Part shown: positions 1 through 12,087 of the stretch, piece by piece
How positions within the stretch are numbered: position 1 is the stretch's first letter
Layout: every line of letters starts with the position of its first letter
NCBI GenBank assembly: GCA_029961685.1
Contig: JARWKL010000006.1
Coordinates: 19,717,276-19,781,275 of the forward strand
Length of the DNA stretch: 64,000 nt
Direction: 5' to 3'
From: Aristolochia californica
Lineage: Eukaryota; Streptophyta; Magnoliopsida; Piperales; Aristolochiaceae
Made by a program: the position numbers and the translations under genes
Notes under the pieces: model-generated
What the model was told of the DNA's origin: nothing
What the model saw: the letters and a program-made list of their open reading frames with translations, nothing else
Database searches by the model: none

Positions 1-139
1 AATTTTATAAGCAAGGGACTTCTAACTGATCCCAACATGCTTTAAGTGTGGTGGATGTGCATGCCACAAGCATGTTGAGGATGCAAGTGGCCTAATGATC
101 AAAAAATTAGGGGGACTAGAAAAAATCAAATTCTCAAGT

Positions 140-158
140 GGTTGGATATTTACCAACC
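140..158. repeat. Conserved inverted repeat GGTTGG-7-CCAACC in every monomer type
   Basis: GGTTGG (140-145), a seven-base loop ATATTTA and CCAACC (153-158) can form a 6-bp stem. It extends to 8 bp if one C is bulged (GTGGTTGG against CCAACC-C-AC). The same dyad is at 594-612 in B and 1026-1044 in C and recurs unchanged in nearly every monomer; one A monomer has lost an A from the right arm (about 61480). This could be a hairpin or a dimeric protein site, but no known binding motif is recognised. Confidence 0.6.
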
Positions 159-192
159 CACTTTTTGCCTATCCTTAAAAATCACTTTTTGC
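159..192. repeat. 10-bp direct repeat CACTTTTTGC, 24 bp apart, in A and C only
   Basis: CACTTTTTGC lies at 159-168 and again at 183-192, separated by 14 bp. Monomer C has the same arrangement at 1045-1054 and 1069-1078. Monomer B has one copy (613-622) and lacks exactly one 24-bp period. B most simply arose from an A/C-like ancestor by slippage or homology-mediated deletion between the two copies. The opposite direction, a 24-bp duplication in the A/C ancestor, is also possible. Confidence 0.85.
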
Positions 193-245
193 TTTGTGGA
201 ATTATCTCTCTCAGCATTTGTGCATTTCAATTTGGTATGTTCAAA

Positions 246-257
246 TTTTTTTTTTTT
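246..257. repeat. Poly(T) tract, length specific to monomer type (12 T in A)
   Basis: Each monomer has one long T run before GGGTCC: 12 T in A (246-257), 13 T then C in B (676-688) and 14 T then C in C (1132-1145). Start-to-start spacings are 430, 456 and 457 bp. Long poly(dA:dT) runs are known to disfavour nucleosomes, so these may set a regular linker along the array; that role is inference. Between 22379 and 61325 the total unit length never changes, so the runs do not slip there. Confidence 0.85.
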
Positions 258-454
258 GGGTCCAAACTTGTGCTCTCCCATTTTTCCTCGTAAACAAAAT
301 AGATATAAGATTGCCACCAAACGAAAATTTTAGAGTTCATGTGTGCAAAAAAAATTCGAAAACTATAGAGAATTATTTCAGGCACTACAAATGAACCCCA
401 AAATCCATGTTAGGGAAATTCCACTAGTACAACCCCCTAATAATAGCTTGGTGG

Positions 455-886
455 AATTTTATAGGAAAGGGACTTCTAACTGATCCCAACATGCTTTAAG
501 TGTGGTGGATGTGCATGCCACATGCATGTTGAGTTTGCAAGTGGCCTAATGATCCAAAAATTAGGGGGAGTAGAAAAAATCAAATTCTCAAGTGGTTGGA
601 TATTTACCAACCCACTTTTTGCTTTTTGGAATTATCTCTCTCAGCATTTGTGCTTTTCCATTTGGGATGTTCAAATTTTTTTTTTTTTCGGGTCCAAACT
701 TGTGCTCTCCCATTTTTCCTCGTAAACAAAAAAGATATAAGATCGCAACAAAACGAAAATTTTAGAGTTCATGTGTGCAAAAAAAATTCGAAAACTATAG
801 AGAATTATTTCAGGCACTAAAAATGAGCCCCAAAATCCATGTTTGGGAAATTCCACTAGTACAACCCCCTAATAATAGCTTGGTGG
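455..886. repeat. Monomer B, representative (type I)
   Basis: This is the second monomer, 432 bp. It lacks the 24-bp segment present in A and C and keeps a single CACTTTTTGC at 613-622. It carries the variant GCCACATGCATGTTGAGTTT, in which TGCATG occurs twice 11 bp apart, a T tract of 13 followed by CGGG (676-692), and ATTCGAAAACTATAGAG late in the unit, shared with A but not C. The length difference from A is explained exactly by minus 24, plus one T and plus one C. It is non-coding. Confidence 0.93.
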
Positions 887-1343
887 AATTTTATAGGAAA
901 GGGACTTCTAACTAATCCCAACATGCTTTATGTGTGGTTGATGTGCATGCCACAAGCAAGTTGAGGATGCAAGTGGCCTAATGATCCAAAAATTAGGGGG
1001 AGTTGAAAAAGTCCAATTCTCATGTGGTTGGATATTTACCAACCCACTTTTTGCTTATCCTTAAAAATCACTTTTTGCTTTTTGGAATTATCTCTCTCAG
1101 CATTTGTGCATTTCCATTTGGGATGTTCAAATTTTTTTTTTTTTTCGGGTCCAAAGTTGTGCTCTCCCATTTTTCCTCGTAAACAAAAAAGATATAAGAT
1201 CGCAACAAAACGAAAATTTTAGAGTTCATGTGTGCAAAAAAGTTTCGATAACCATAGATAATTATTTCAGGCACTAAAAATGAGCCCCAAAATCCATGTT
1301 TGGGAAATTCCACTAGTACAACCCCCTAATAATAGCTTGGTGG
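887..1343. repeat. Monomer C, representative (type I)
   Basis: This is the third monomer, 457 bp. Its markers are AACTAATCCC, GCTTTATGTG, AAGCAAGTTG, GTTGAAAAAGTCC with CTCATGTGG, a T tract of 14 followed by CGGG (1132-1149), CCAAAGTTGTG in place of CCAAACTTGTG, and GTTTCGATAACCATAGATAA in place of the ATTCGAAAAC motif of A and B. It has the same 24-bp tandem segment as A (1045-1078). It is non-coding. Confidence 0.93.
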
Positions 1344-4300
1344 AATTTTATAAGCAAGGGACTTCTAACTGATCCCAACATGCTTTAAGTGTGGTGGATG
1401 TGCATGCCACAAGCATGTTGAGGATGCAAGTGGCCTAATGATCAAAAAATTAGGGGGACTAGAAAAAATCAAATTCTCAAGTGGTTGGATATTTACCAAC
1501 CCACTTTTTGCCTATCCTTAAAAATCACTTTTTGCTTTGTGGAATTATCTCTCTCAGCATTTGTGCATTTCAATTTGGTATGTTCAAATTTTTTTTTTTT
1601 GGGTCCAAACTTGTGCTCTCCCATTTTTCCTCGTAAACAAAATAGATATAAGATTGCCACCAAACGAAAATTTTAGAGTTCATGTGTGCAAAAAAAATTC
1701 GAAAACTATAGAGAATTATTTCAGGCACTACAAATGAACCCCAAAATCCATGTTAGGGAAATTCCACTAGTACAACCCCCTAATAATAGCTTGGTGGAAT
1801 TTTATAGGAAAGGGACTTCTAACTGATCCCAACATGCTTTAAGTGTGGTGGATGTGCATGCCACATGCATGTTGAGTTTGCAAGTGGCCTAATGATCCAA
1901 AAATTAGGGGGAGTAGAAAAAATCAAATTCTCAAGTGGTTGGATATTTACCAACCCACTTTTTGCTTTTTGGAATTATCTCTCTCAGCATTTGTGCTTTT
2001 CCATTTGGGATGTTCAAATTTTTTTTTTTTTCGGGTCCAAACTTGTGCTCTCCCATTTTTCCTCGTAAACAAAAAAGATATAAGATCGCAACAAAACGAA
2101 AATTTTAGAGTTCATGTGTGCAAAAAAAATTCGAAAACTATAGAGAATTATTTCAGGCACTAAAAATGAGCCCCAAAATCCATGTTTGGGAAATTCCACT
2201 AGTACAACCCCCTAATAATAGCTTGGTGGAATTTTATAGGAAAGGGACTTCTAACTAATCCCAACATGCTTTATGTGTGGTTGATGTGCATGCCACAAGC
2301 AAGTTGAGGATGCAAGTGGCCTAATGATCCAAAAATTAGGGGGAGTTGAAAAAGTCCAATTCTCATGTGGTTGGATATTTACCAACCCACTTTTTGCTTA
2401 TCCTTAAAAATCACTTTTTGCTTTTTGGAATTATCTCTCTCAGCATTTGTGCATTTCCATTTGGGATGTTCAAATTTTTTTTTTTTTTCGGGTCCAAAGT
2501 TGTGCTCTCCCATTTTTCCTCGTAAACAAAAAAGATATAAGATCGCAACAAAACGAAAATTTTAGAGTTCATGTGTGCAAAAAAGTTTCGATAACCATAG
2601 ATAATTATTTCAGGCACTAAAAATGAGCCCCAAAATCCATGTTTGGGAAATTCCACTAGTACAACCCCCTAATAATAGCTTGGTGGAATTTTATAAGCAA
2701 GGGACTTCTAACTGATCCCAACATGCTTTAAGTGTGGTGGATGTGCATGCCACAAGCATGTTGAGGATGCAAGTGGCCTAATGATCAAAAAATTAGGGGG
2801 ACTAGAAAAAATCAAATTCTCAAGTGGTTGGATATTTACCAACCCACTTTTTGCCTATCCTTAAAAATCACTTTTTGCTTTGTGGAATTATCTCTCTCAG
2901 CATTTGTGCATTTCAATTTGGTATGTTCAAATTTTTTTTTTTTGGGTCCAAACTTGTGCTCTCCCATTTTTCCTCGTAAACAAAATAGATATAAGATTGC
3001 CACCAAACGAAAATTTTAGAGTTCATGTGTGCAAAAAAAATTCGAAAACTATAGAGAATTATTTCAGGCACTACAAATGAACCCCAAAATCCATGTTAGG
3101 GAAATTCCACTAGTACAACCCCCTAATAATAGCTTGGTGGAATTTTATAGGAAAGGGACTTCTAACTGATCCCAACATGCTTTAAGTGTGGTGGATGTGC
3201 ATGCCACATGCATGTTGAGTTTGCAAGTGGCCTAATGATCCAAAAATTAGGGGGAGTAGAAAAAATCAAATTCTCAAGTGGTTGGATATTTACCAACCCA
3301 CTTTTTGCTTTTTGGAATTATCTCTCTCAGCATTTGTGCTTTTCCATTTGGGATGTTCAAATTTTTTTTTTTTTCGGGTCCAAACTTGTGCTCTCCCATT
3401 TTTCCTCGTAAACAAAAAAGATATAAGATCGCAACAAAACGAAAATTTTAGAGTTCATGTGTGCAAAAAAAATTCGAAAACTATAGAGAATTATTTCAGG
3501 CACTAAAAATGAGCCCCAAAATCCATGTTTGGGAAATTCCACTAGTACAACCCCCTAATAATAGCTTGGTGGAATTTTATAGGAAAGGGACTTCTAACTA
3601 ATCCCAACATGCTTTATGTGTGGTTGATGTGCATGCCACAAGCAAGTTGAGGATGCAAGTGGCCTAATGATCCAAAAATTAGGGGGAGTTGAAAAAGTCC
3701 AATTCTCATGTGGTTGGATATTTACCAACCCACTTTTTGCTTATCCTTAAAAATCACTTTTTGCTTTTTGGAATTATCTCTCTCAGCATTTGTGCATTTC
3801 CATTTGGGATGTTCAAATTTTTTTTTTTTTTCGGGTCCAAAGTTGTGCTCTCCCATTTTTCCTCGTAAACAAAAAAGATATAAGATCGCAACAAAACGAA
3901 AATTTTAGAGTTCATGTGTGCAAAAAAGTTTCGATAACCATAGATAATTATTTCAGGCACTAAAAATGAGCCCCAAAATCCATGTTTGGGAAATTCCACT
4001 AGTACAACCCCCTAATAATAGCTTGGTGGAATTTTATAAGCAAGGGACTTCTAACTGATCCCAACATGCTTTAAGTGTGGTGGATGTGCATGCCACAAGC
4101 ATGTTGAGGATGCAAGTGGCCTAATGATCAAAAAATTAGGGGGACTAGAAAAAATCAAATTCTCAAGTGGTTGGATATTTACCAACCCACTTTTTGCCTA
4201 TCCTTAAAAATCACTTTTTGCTTTGTGGAATTATCTCTCTCAGCATTTGTGCATTTCAATTTGGTATGTTCAAATTTTTTTTTTTTGGGTCCAAACTTGT

Positions 4301-7300
4301 GCTCTCCCATTTTTCCTCGTAAACAAAATAGATATAAGATTGCCACCAAACGAAAATTTTAGAGTTCATGTGTGCAAAAAAAATTCGAAAACTATAGAGA
4401 ATTATTTCAGGCACTACAAATGAACCCCAAAATCCATGTTAGGGAAATTCCACTAGTACAACCCCCTAATAATAGCTTGGTGGAATTTTATAGGAAAGGG
4501 ACTTCTAACTGATCCCAACATGCTTTAAGTGTGGTGGATGTGCATGCCACATGCATGTTGAGTTTGCAAGTGGCCTAATGATCCAAAAATTAGGGGGAGT
4601 AGAAAAAATCAAATTCTCAAGTGGTTGGATATTTACCAACCCACTTTTTGCTTTTTGGAATTATCTCTCTCAGCATTTGTGCTTTTCCATTTGGGATGTT
4701 CAAATTTTTTTTTTTTTCGGGTCCAAACTTGTGCTCTCCCATTTTTCCTCGTAAACAAAAAAGATATAAGATCGCAACAAAACGAAAATTTTAGAGTTCA
4801 TGTGTGCAAAAAAAATTCGAAAACTATAGAGAATTATTTCAGGCACTAAAAATGAGCCCCAAAATCCATGTTTGGGAAATTCCACTAGTACAACCCCCTA
4901 ATAATAGCTTGGTGGAATTTTATAGGAAAGGGACTTCTAACTAATCCCAACATGCTTTATGTGTGGTTGATGTGCATGCCACAAGCAAGTTGAGGATGCA
5001 AGTGGCCTAATGATCCAAAAATTAGGGGGAGTTGAAAAAGTCCAATTCTCATGTGGTTGGATATTTACCAACCCACTTTTTGCTTATCCTTAAAAATCAC
5101 TTTTTGCTTTTTGGAATTATCTCTCTCAGCATTTGTGCATTTCCATTTGGGATGTTCAAATTTTTTTTTTTTTTCGGGTCCAAAGTTGTGCTCTCCCATT
5201 TTTCCTCGTAAACAAAAAAGATATAAGATCGCAACAAAACGAAAATTTTAGAGTTCATGTGTGCAAAAAAGTTTCGATAACCATAGATAATTATTTCAGG
5301 CACTAAAAATGAGCCCCAAAATCCATGTTTGGGAAATTCCACTAGTACAACCCCCTAATAATAGCTTGGTGGAATTTTATAAGCAAGGGACTTCTAACTG
5401 ATCCCAACATGCTTTAAGTGTGGTGGATGTGCATGCCACAAGCATGTTGAGGATGCAAGTGGCCTAATGATCAAAAAATTAGGGGGACTAGAAAAAATCA
5501 AATTCTCAAGTGGTTGGATATTTACCAACCCACTTTTTGCCTATCCTTAAAAATCACTTTTTGCTTTGTGGAATTATCTCTCTCAGCATTTGTGCATTTC
5601 AATTTGGTATGTTCAAATTTTTTTTTTTTGGGTCCAAACTTGTGCTCTCCCATTTTTCCTCGTAAACAAAATAGATATAAGATTGCCACCAAACGAAAAT
5701 TTTAGAGTTCATGTGTGCAAAAAAAATTCGAAAACTATAGAGAATTATTTCAGGCACTACAAATGAACCCCAAAATCCATGTTAGGGAAATTCCACTAGT
5801 ACAACCCCCTAATAATAGCTTGGTGGAATTTTATAGGAAAGGGACTTCTAACTGATCCCAACATGCTTTAAGTGTGGTGGATGTGCATGCCACATGCATG
5901 TTGAGTTTGCAAGTGGCCTAATGATCCAAAAATTAGGGGGAGTAGAAAAAATCAAATTCTCAAGTGGTTGGATATTTACCAACCCACTTTTTGCTTTTTG
6001 GAATTATCTCTCTCAGCATTTGTGCTTTTCCATTTGGGATGTTCAAATTTTTTTTTTTTTCGGGTCCAAACTTGTGCTCTCCCATTTTTCCTCGTAAACA
6101 AAAAAGATATAAGATCGCAACAAAACGAAAATTTTAGAGTTCATGTGTGCAAAAAAAATTCGAAAACTATAGAGAATTATTTCAGGCACTAAAAATGAGC
6201 CCCAAAATCCATGTTTGGGAAATTCCACTAGTACAACCCCCTAATAATAGCTTGGTGGAATTTTATAGGAAAGGGACTTCTAACTAATCCCAACATGCTT
6301 TATGTGTGGTTGATGTGCATGCCACAAGCAAGTTGAGGATGCAAGTGGCCTAATGATCCAAAAATTAGGGGGAGTTGAAAAAGTCCAATTCTCATGTGGT
6401 TGGATATTTACCAACCCACTTTTTGCTTATCCTTAAAAATCACTTTTTGCTTTTTGGAATTATCTCTCTCAGCATTTGTGCATTTCCATTTGGGATGTTC
6501 AAATTTTTTTTTTTTTTCGGGTCCAAAGTTGTGCTCTCCCATTTTTCCTCGTAAACAAAAAAGATATAAGATCGCAACAAAACGAAAATTTTAGAGTTCA
6601 TGTGTGCAAAAAAGTTTCGATAACCATAGATAATTATTTCAGGCACTAAAAATGAGCCCCAAAATCCATGTTTGGGAAATTCCACTAGTACAACCCCCTA
6701 ATAATAGCTTGGTGGAATTTTATAAGCAAGGGACTTCTAACTGATCCCAACATGCTTTAAGTGTGGTGGATGTGCATGCCACAAGCATGTTGAGGATGCA
6801 AGTGGCCTAATGATCAAAAAATTAGGGGGACTAGAAAAAATCAAATTCTCAAGTGGTTGGATATTTACCAACCCACTTTTTGCCTATCCTTAAAAATCAC
6901 TTTTTGCTTTGTGGAATTATCTCTCTCAGCATTTGTGCATTTCAATTTGGTATGTTCAAATTTTTTTTTTTTGGGTCCAAACTTGTGCTCTCCCATTTTT
7001 CCTCGTAAACAAAATAGATATAAGATTGCCACCAAACGAAAATTTTAGAGTTCATGTGTGCAAAAAAAATTCGAAAACTATAGAGAATTATTTCAGGCAC
7101 TACAAATGAACCCCAAAATCCATGTTAGGGAAATTCCACTAGTACAACCCCCTAATAATAGCTTGGTGGAATTTTATAGGAAAGGGACTTCTAACTGATC
7201 CCAACATGCTTTAAGTGTGGTGGATGTGCATGCCACATGCATGTTGAGTTTGCAAGTGGCCTAATGATCCAAAAATTAGGGGGAGTAGAAAAAATCAAAT

Positions 7301-10300
7301 TCTCAAGTGGTTGGATATTTACCAACCCACTTTTTGCTTTTTGGAATTATCTCTCTCAGCATTTGTGCTTTTCCATTTGGGATGTTCAAATTTTTTTTTT
7401 TTTCGGGTCCAAACTTGTGCTCTCCCATTTTTCCTCGTAAACAAAAAAGATATAAGATCGCAACAAAACGAAAATTTTAGAGTTCATGTGTGCAAAAAAA
7501 ATTCGAAAACTATAGAGAATTATTTCAGGCACTAAAAATGAGCCCCAAAATCCATGTTTGGGAAATTCCACTAGTACAACCCCCTAATAATAGCTTGGTG
7601 GAATTTTATAGGAAAGGGACTTCTAACTAATCCCAACATGCTTTATGTGTGGTTGATGTGCATGCCACAAGCAAGTTGAGGATGCAAGTGGCCTAATGAT
7701 CCAAAAATTAGGGGGAGTTGAAAAAGTCCAATTCTCATGTGGTTGGATATTTACCAACCCACTTTTTGCTTATCCTTAAAAATCACTTTTTGCTTTTTGG
7801 AATTATCTCTCTCAGCATTTGTGCATTTCCATTTGGGATGTTCAAATTTTTTTTTTTTTTCGGGTCCAAAGTTGTGCTCTCCCATTTTTCCTCGTAAACA
7901 AAAAAGATATAAGATCGCAACAAAACGAAAATTTTAGAGTTCATGTGTGCAAAAAAGTTTCGATAACCATAGATAATTATTTCAGGCACTAAAAATGAGC
8001 CCCAAAATCCATGTTTGGGAAATTCCACTAGTACAACCCCCTAATAATAGCTTGGTGGAATTTTATAAGCAAGGGACTTCTAACTGATCCCAACATGCTT
8101 TAAGTGTGGTGGATGTGCATGCCACAAGCATGTTGAGGATGCAAGTGGCCTAATGATCAAAAAATTAGGGGGACTAGAAAAAATCAAATTCTCAAGTGGT
8201 TGGATATTTACCAACCCACTTTTTGCCTATCCTTAAAAATCACTTTTTGCTTTGTGGAATTATCTCTCTCAGCATTTGTGCATTTCAATTTGGTATGTTC
8301 AAATTTTTTTTTTTTGGGTCCAAACTTGTGCTCTCCCATTTTTCCTCGTAAACAAAATAGATATAAGATTGCCACCAAACGAAAATTTTAGAGTTCATGT
8401 GTGCAAAAAAAATTCGAAAACTATAGAGAATTATTTCAGGCACTACAAATGAACCCCAAAATCCATGTTAGGGAAATTCCACTAGTACAACCCCCTAATA
8501 ATAGCTTGGTGGAATTTTATAGGAAAGGGACTTCTAACTGATCCCAACATGCTTTAAGTGTGGTGGATGTGCATGCCACATGCATGTTGAGTTTGCAAGT
8601 GGCCTAATGATCCAAAAATTAGGGGGAGTAGAAAAAATCAAATTCTCAAGTGGTTGGATATTTACCAACCCACTTTTTGCTTTTTGGAATTATCTCTCTC
8701 AGCATTTGTGCTTTTCCATTTGGGATGTTCAAATTTTTTTTTTTTTCGGGTCCAAACTTGTGCTCTCCCATTTTTCCTCGTAAACAAAAAAGATATAAGA
8801 TCGCAACAAAACGAAAATTTTAGAGTTCATGTGTGCAAAAAAAATTCGAAAACTATAGAGAATTATTTCAGGCACTAAAAATGAGCCCCAAAATCCATGT
8901 TTGGGAAATTCCACTAGTACAACCCCCTAATAATAGCTTGGTGGAATTTTATAGGAAAGGGACTTCTAACTAATCCCAACATGCTTTATGTGTGGTTGAT
9001 GTGCATGCCACAAGCAAGTTGAGGATGCAAGTGGCCTAATGATCCAAAAATTAGGGGGAGTTGAAAAAGTCCAATTCTCATGTGGTTGGATATTTACCAA
9101 CCCACTTTTTGCTTATCCTTAAAAATCACTTTTTGCTTTTTGGAATTATCTCTCTCAGCATTTGTGCATTTCCATTTGGGATGTTCAAATTTTTTTTTTT
9201 TTTCGGGTCCAAAGTTGTGCTCTCCCATTTTTCCTCGTAAACAAAAAAGATATAAGATCGCAACAAAACGAAAATTTTAGAGTTCATGTGTGCAAAAAAG
9301 TTTCGATAACCATAGATAATTATTTCAGGCACTAAAAATGAGCCCCAAAATCCATGTTTGGGAAATTCCACTAGTACAACCCCCTAATAATAGCTTGGTG
9401 GAATTTTATAAGCAAGGGACTTCTAACTGATCCCAACATGCTTTAAGTGTGGTGGATGTGCATGCCACAAGCATGTTGAGGATGCAAGTGGCCTAATGAT
9501 CAAAAAATTAGGGGGACTAGAAAAAATCAAATTCTCAAGTGGTTGGATATTTACCAACCCACTTTTTGCCTATCCTTAAAAATCACTTTTTGCTTTGTGG
9601 AATTATCTCTCTCAGCATTTGTGCATTTCAATTTGGTATGTTCAAATTTTTTTTTTTTGGGTCCAAACTTGTGCTCTCCCATTTTTCCTCGTAAACAAAA
9701 TAGATATAAGATTGCCACCAAACGAAAATTTTAGAGTTCATGTGTGCAAAAAAAATTCGAAAACTATAGAGAATTATTTCAGGCACTACAAATGAACCCC
9801 AAAATCCATGTTAGGGAAATTCCACTAGTACAACCCCCTAATAATAGCTTGGTGGAATTTTATAGGAAAGGGACTTCTAACTGATCCCAACATGCTTTAA
9901 GTGTGGTGGATGTGCATGCCACATGCATGTTGAGTTTGCAAGTGGCCTAATGATCCAAAAATTAGGGGGAGTAGAAAAAATCAAATTCTCAAGTGGTTGG
10001 ATATTTACCAACCCACTTTTTGCTTTTTGGAATTATCTCTCTCAGCATTTGTGCTTTTCCATTTGGGATGTTCAAATTTTTTTTTTTTTCGGGTCCAAAC
10101 TTGTGCTCTCCCATTTTTCCTCGTAAACAAAAAAGATATAAGATCGCAACAAAACGAAAATTTTAGAGTTCATGTGTGCAAAAAAAATTCGAAAACTATA
10201 GAGAATTATTTCAGGCACTAAAAATGAGCCCCAAAATCCATGTTTGGGAAATTCCACTAGTACAACCCCCTAATAATAGCTTGGTGGAATTTTATAGGAA

Positions 10301-11630
10301 AGGGACTTCTAACTAATCCCAACATGCTTTATGTGTGGTTGATGTGCATGCCACAAGCAAGTTGAGGATGCAAGTGGCCTAATGATCCAAAAATTAGGGG
10401 GAGTTGAAAAAGTCCAATTCTCATGTGGTTGGATATTTACCAACCCACTTTTTGCTTATCCTTAAAAATCACTTTTTGCTTTTTGGAATTATCTCTCTCA
10501 GCATTTGTGCATTTCCATTTGGGATGTTCAAATTTTTTTTTTTTTTCGGGTCCAAAGTTGTGCTCTCCCATTTTTCCTCGTAAACAAAAAAGATATAAGA
10601 TCGCAACAAAACGAAAATTTTAGAGTTCATGTGTGCAAAAAAGTTTCGATAACCATAGATAATTATTTCAGGCACTAAAAATGAGCCCCAAAATCCATGT
10701 TTGGGAAATTCCACTAGTACAACCCCCTAATAATAGCTTGGTGGAATTTTATAAGCAAGGGACTTCTAACTGATCCCAACATGCTTTAAGTGTGGTGGAT
10801 GTGCATGCCACAAGCATGTTGAGGATGCAAGTGGCCTAATGATCAAAAAATTAGGGGGACTAGAAAAAATCAAATTCTCAAGTGGTTGGATATTTACCAA
10901 CCCACTTTTTGCCTATCCTTAAAAATCACTTTTTGCTTTGTGGAATTATCTCTCTCAGCATTTGTGCATTTCAATTTGGTATGTTCAAATTTTTTTTTTT
11001 TGGGTCCAAACTTGTGCTCTCCCATTTTTCCTCGTAAACAAAATAGATATAAGATTGCCACCAAACGAAAATTTTAGAGTTCATGTGTGCAAAAAAAATT
11101 CGAAAACTATAGAGAATTATTTCAGGCACTACAAATGAACCCCAAAATCCATGTTAGGGAAATTCCACTAGTACAACCCCCTAATAATAGCTTGGTGGAA
11201 TTTTATAGGAAAGGGACTTCTAACTGATCCCAACATGCTTTAAGTGTGGTGGATGTGCATGCCACATGCATGTTGAGTTTGCAAGTGGCCTAATGATCCA
11301 AAAATTAGGGGGAGTAGAAAAAATCAAATTCTCAAGTGGTTGGATATTTACCAACCCACTTTTTGCTTTTTGGAATTATCTCTCTCAGCATTTGTGCTTT
11401 TCCATTTGGGATGTTCAAATTTTTTTTTTTTTCGGGTCCAAACTTGTGCTCTCCCATTTTTCCTCGTAAACAAAAAAGATATAAGATCGCAACAAAACGA
11501 AAATTTTAGAGTTCATGTGTGCAAAAAAAATTCGAAAACTATAGAGAATTATTTCAGGCACTAAAAATGAGCCCCAAAATCCATGTTTGGGAAATTCCAC
11601 TAGTACAACCCCCTAATAATAGCTTGGTGG

Positions 11631-12087
11631 AATTTTATAGGAAAGGGACTTCTAACTAATCCCAACATGCTTTATGTGTGGTTGATGTGCATGCCACAAG
11701 CAAGTTGAGGATGCAAGTGGCCTAATGATCCAAAAATTAGGGGGAGTTGAAAAAGTCCAATTCTCATGTGGTTGGATATTTACCAACCCACTTTTTGCTT
11801 ATCCTTAAAAATCACTTTTTGCTTTTTGGAATTATCCTTCTCAGCATTTGTGCATTTCCATTTGGGATGTTCAAATTTTTTTTTTTTTTCGGGTCCAAAG
11901 TTGTGCTCTCCCATTTTTCCTCGTAAACAAAAAAGATATAAGATCGCAACAAAACGAAAATTTTAGAGTTCATGTGTGCAAAAAAGTTTCGATAACCATA
12001 GATAATTATTTCAGGCACTAAAAATGAGCCCCAAAATCCATGTTTGGGAAATTCCACTAGTACAACCCCCTAATAATAGCTTGGTGG
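11631..12087. repeat. Variant C monomer of HOR 9 (TC to CT change)
   Basis: It is identical to the type I C monomer apart from an adjacent two-base change at 11837-11838, turning ATTATCTCTCTC into ATTATCCTTCTC. The same double change occurs in HORs 11 and 12 but not in 10 or 13, so it spread by copying rather than by repeated mutation. Confidence 0.9.

Larger units (their letters stand above)
1..454. repeat. Monomer A, representative (type I)
   Basis: This is the first monomer of the 1343-bp unit, 454 bp long. Landmarks are ATAAGCAAGG near the start, GATCAAAAAATTAGG instead of GATCCAAAAATTAGG, the full 24-bp tandem segment at 159-192, a T tract of 12 directly followed by GGG at 246-260, GATTGCCACC where B and C have GATCGCAACA, and CTACAAATGAACC with GTTAGGGAA near the end. 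It has only three CpG sites against five each in B and C. The TTGCC/TCGCA difference looks like CpG decay on the A lineage. It is non-coding. Confidence 0.93.

Noticed and set aside
509..531. Plant RY-type element (CATGCA) pair in monomer B
   Set aside because: The motif is short and palindromic, there is no gene or promoter anywhere near, and it is simply part of the repeated unit.
555..572. Telomere-like TTAGGG within AAAATTAGGGGGAG
   Set aside because: It is a single isolated hexamer per monomer, never in tandem, so it is chance.
670..700. CENP-B box-like motif around TTTCGGGTCC and ATTCGAAAAC
   Set aside because: The box needs TTCG, four bases, A, two bases, then CGGG in fixed spacing. 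Here TTCG and CGGG overlap or sit far apart, and neither strand of any monomer type fits.
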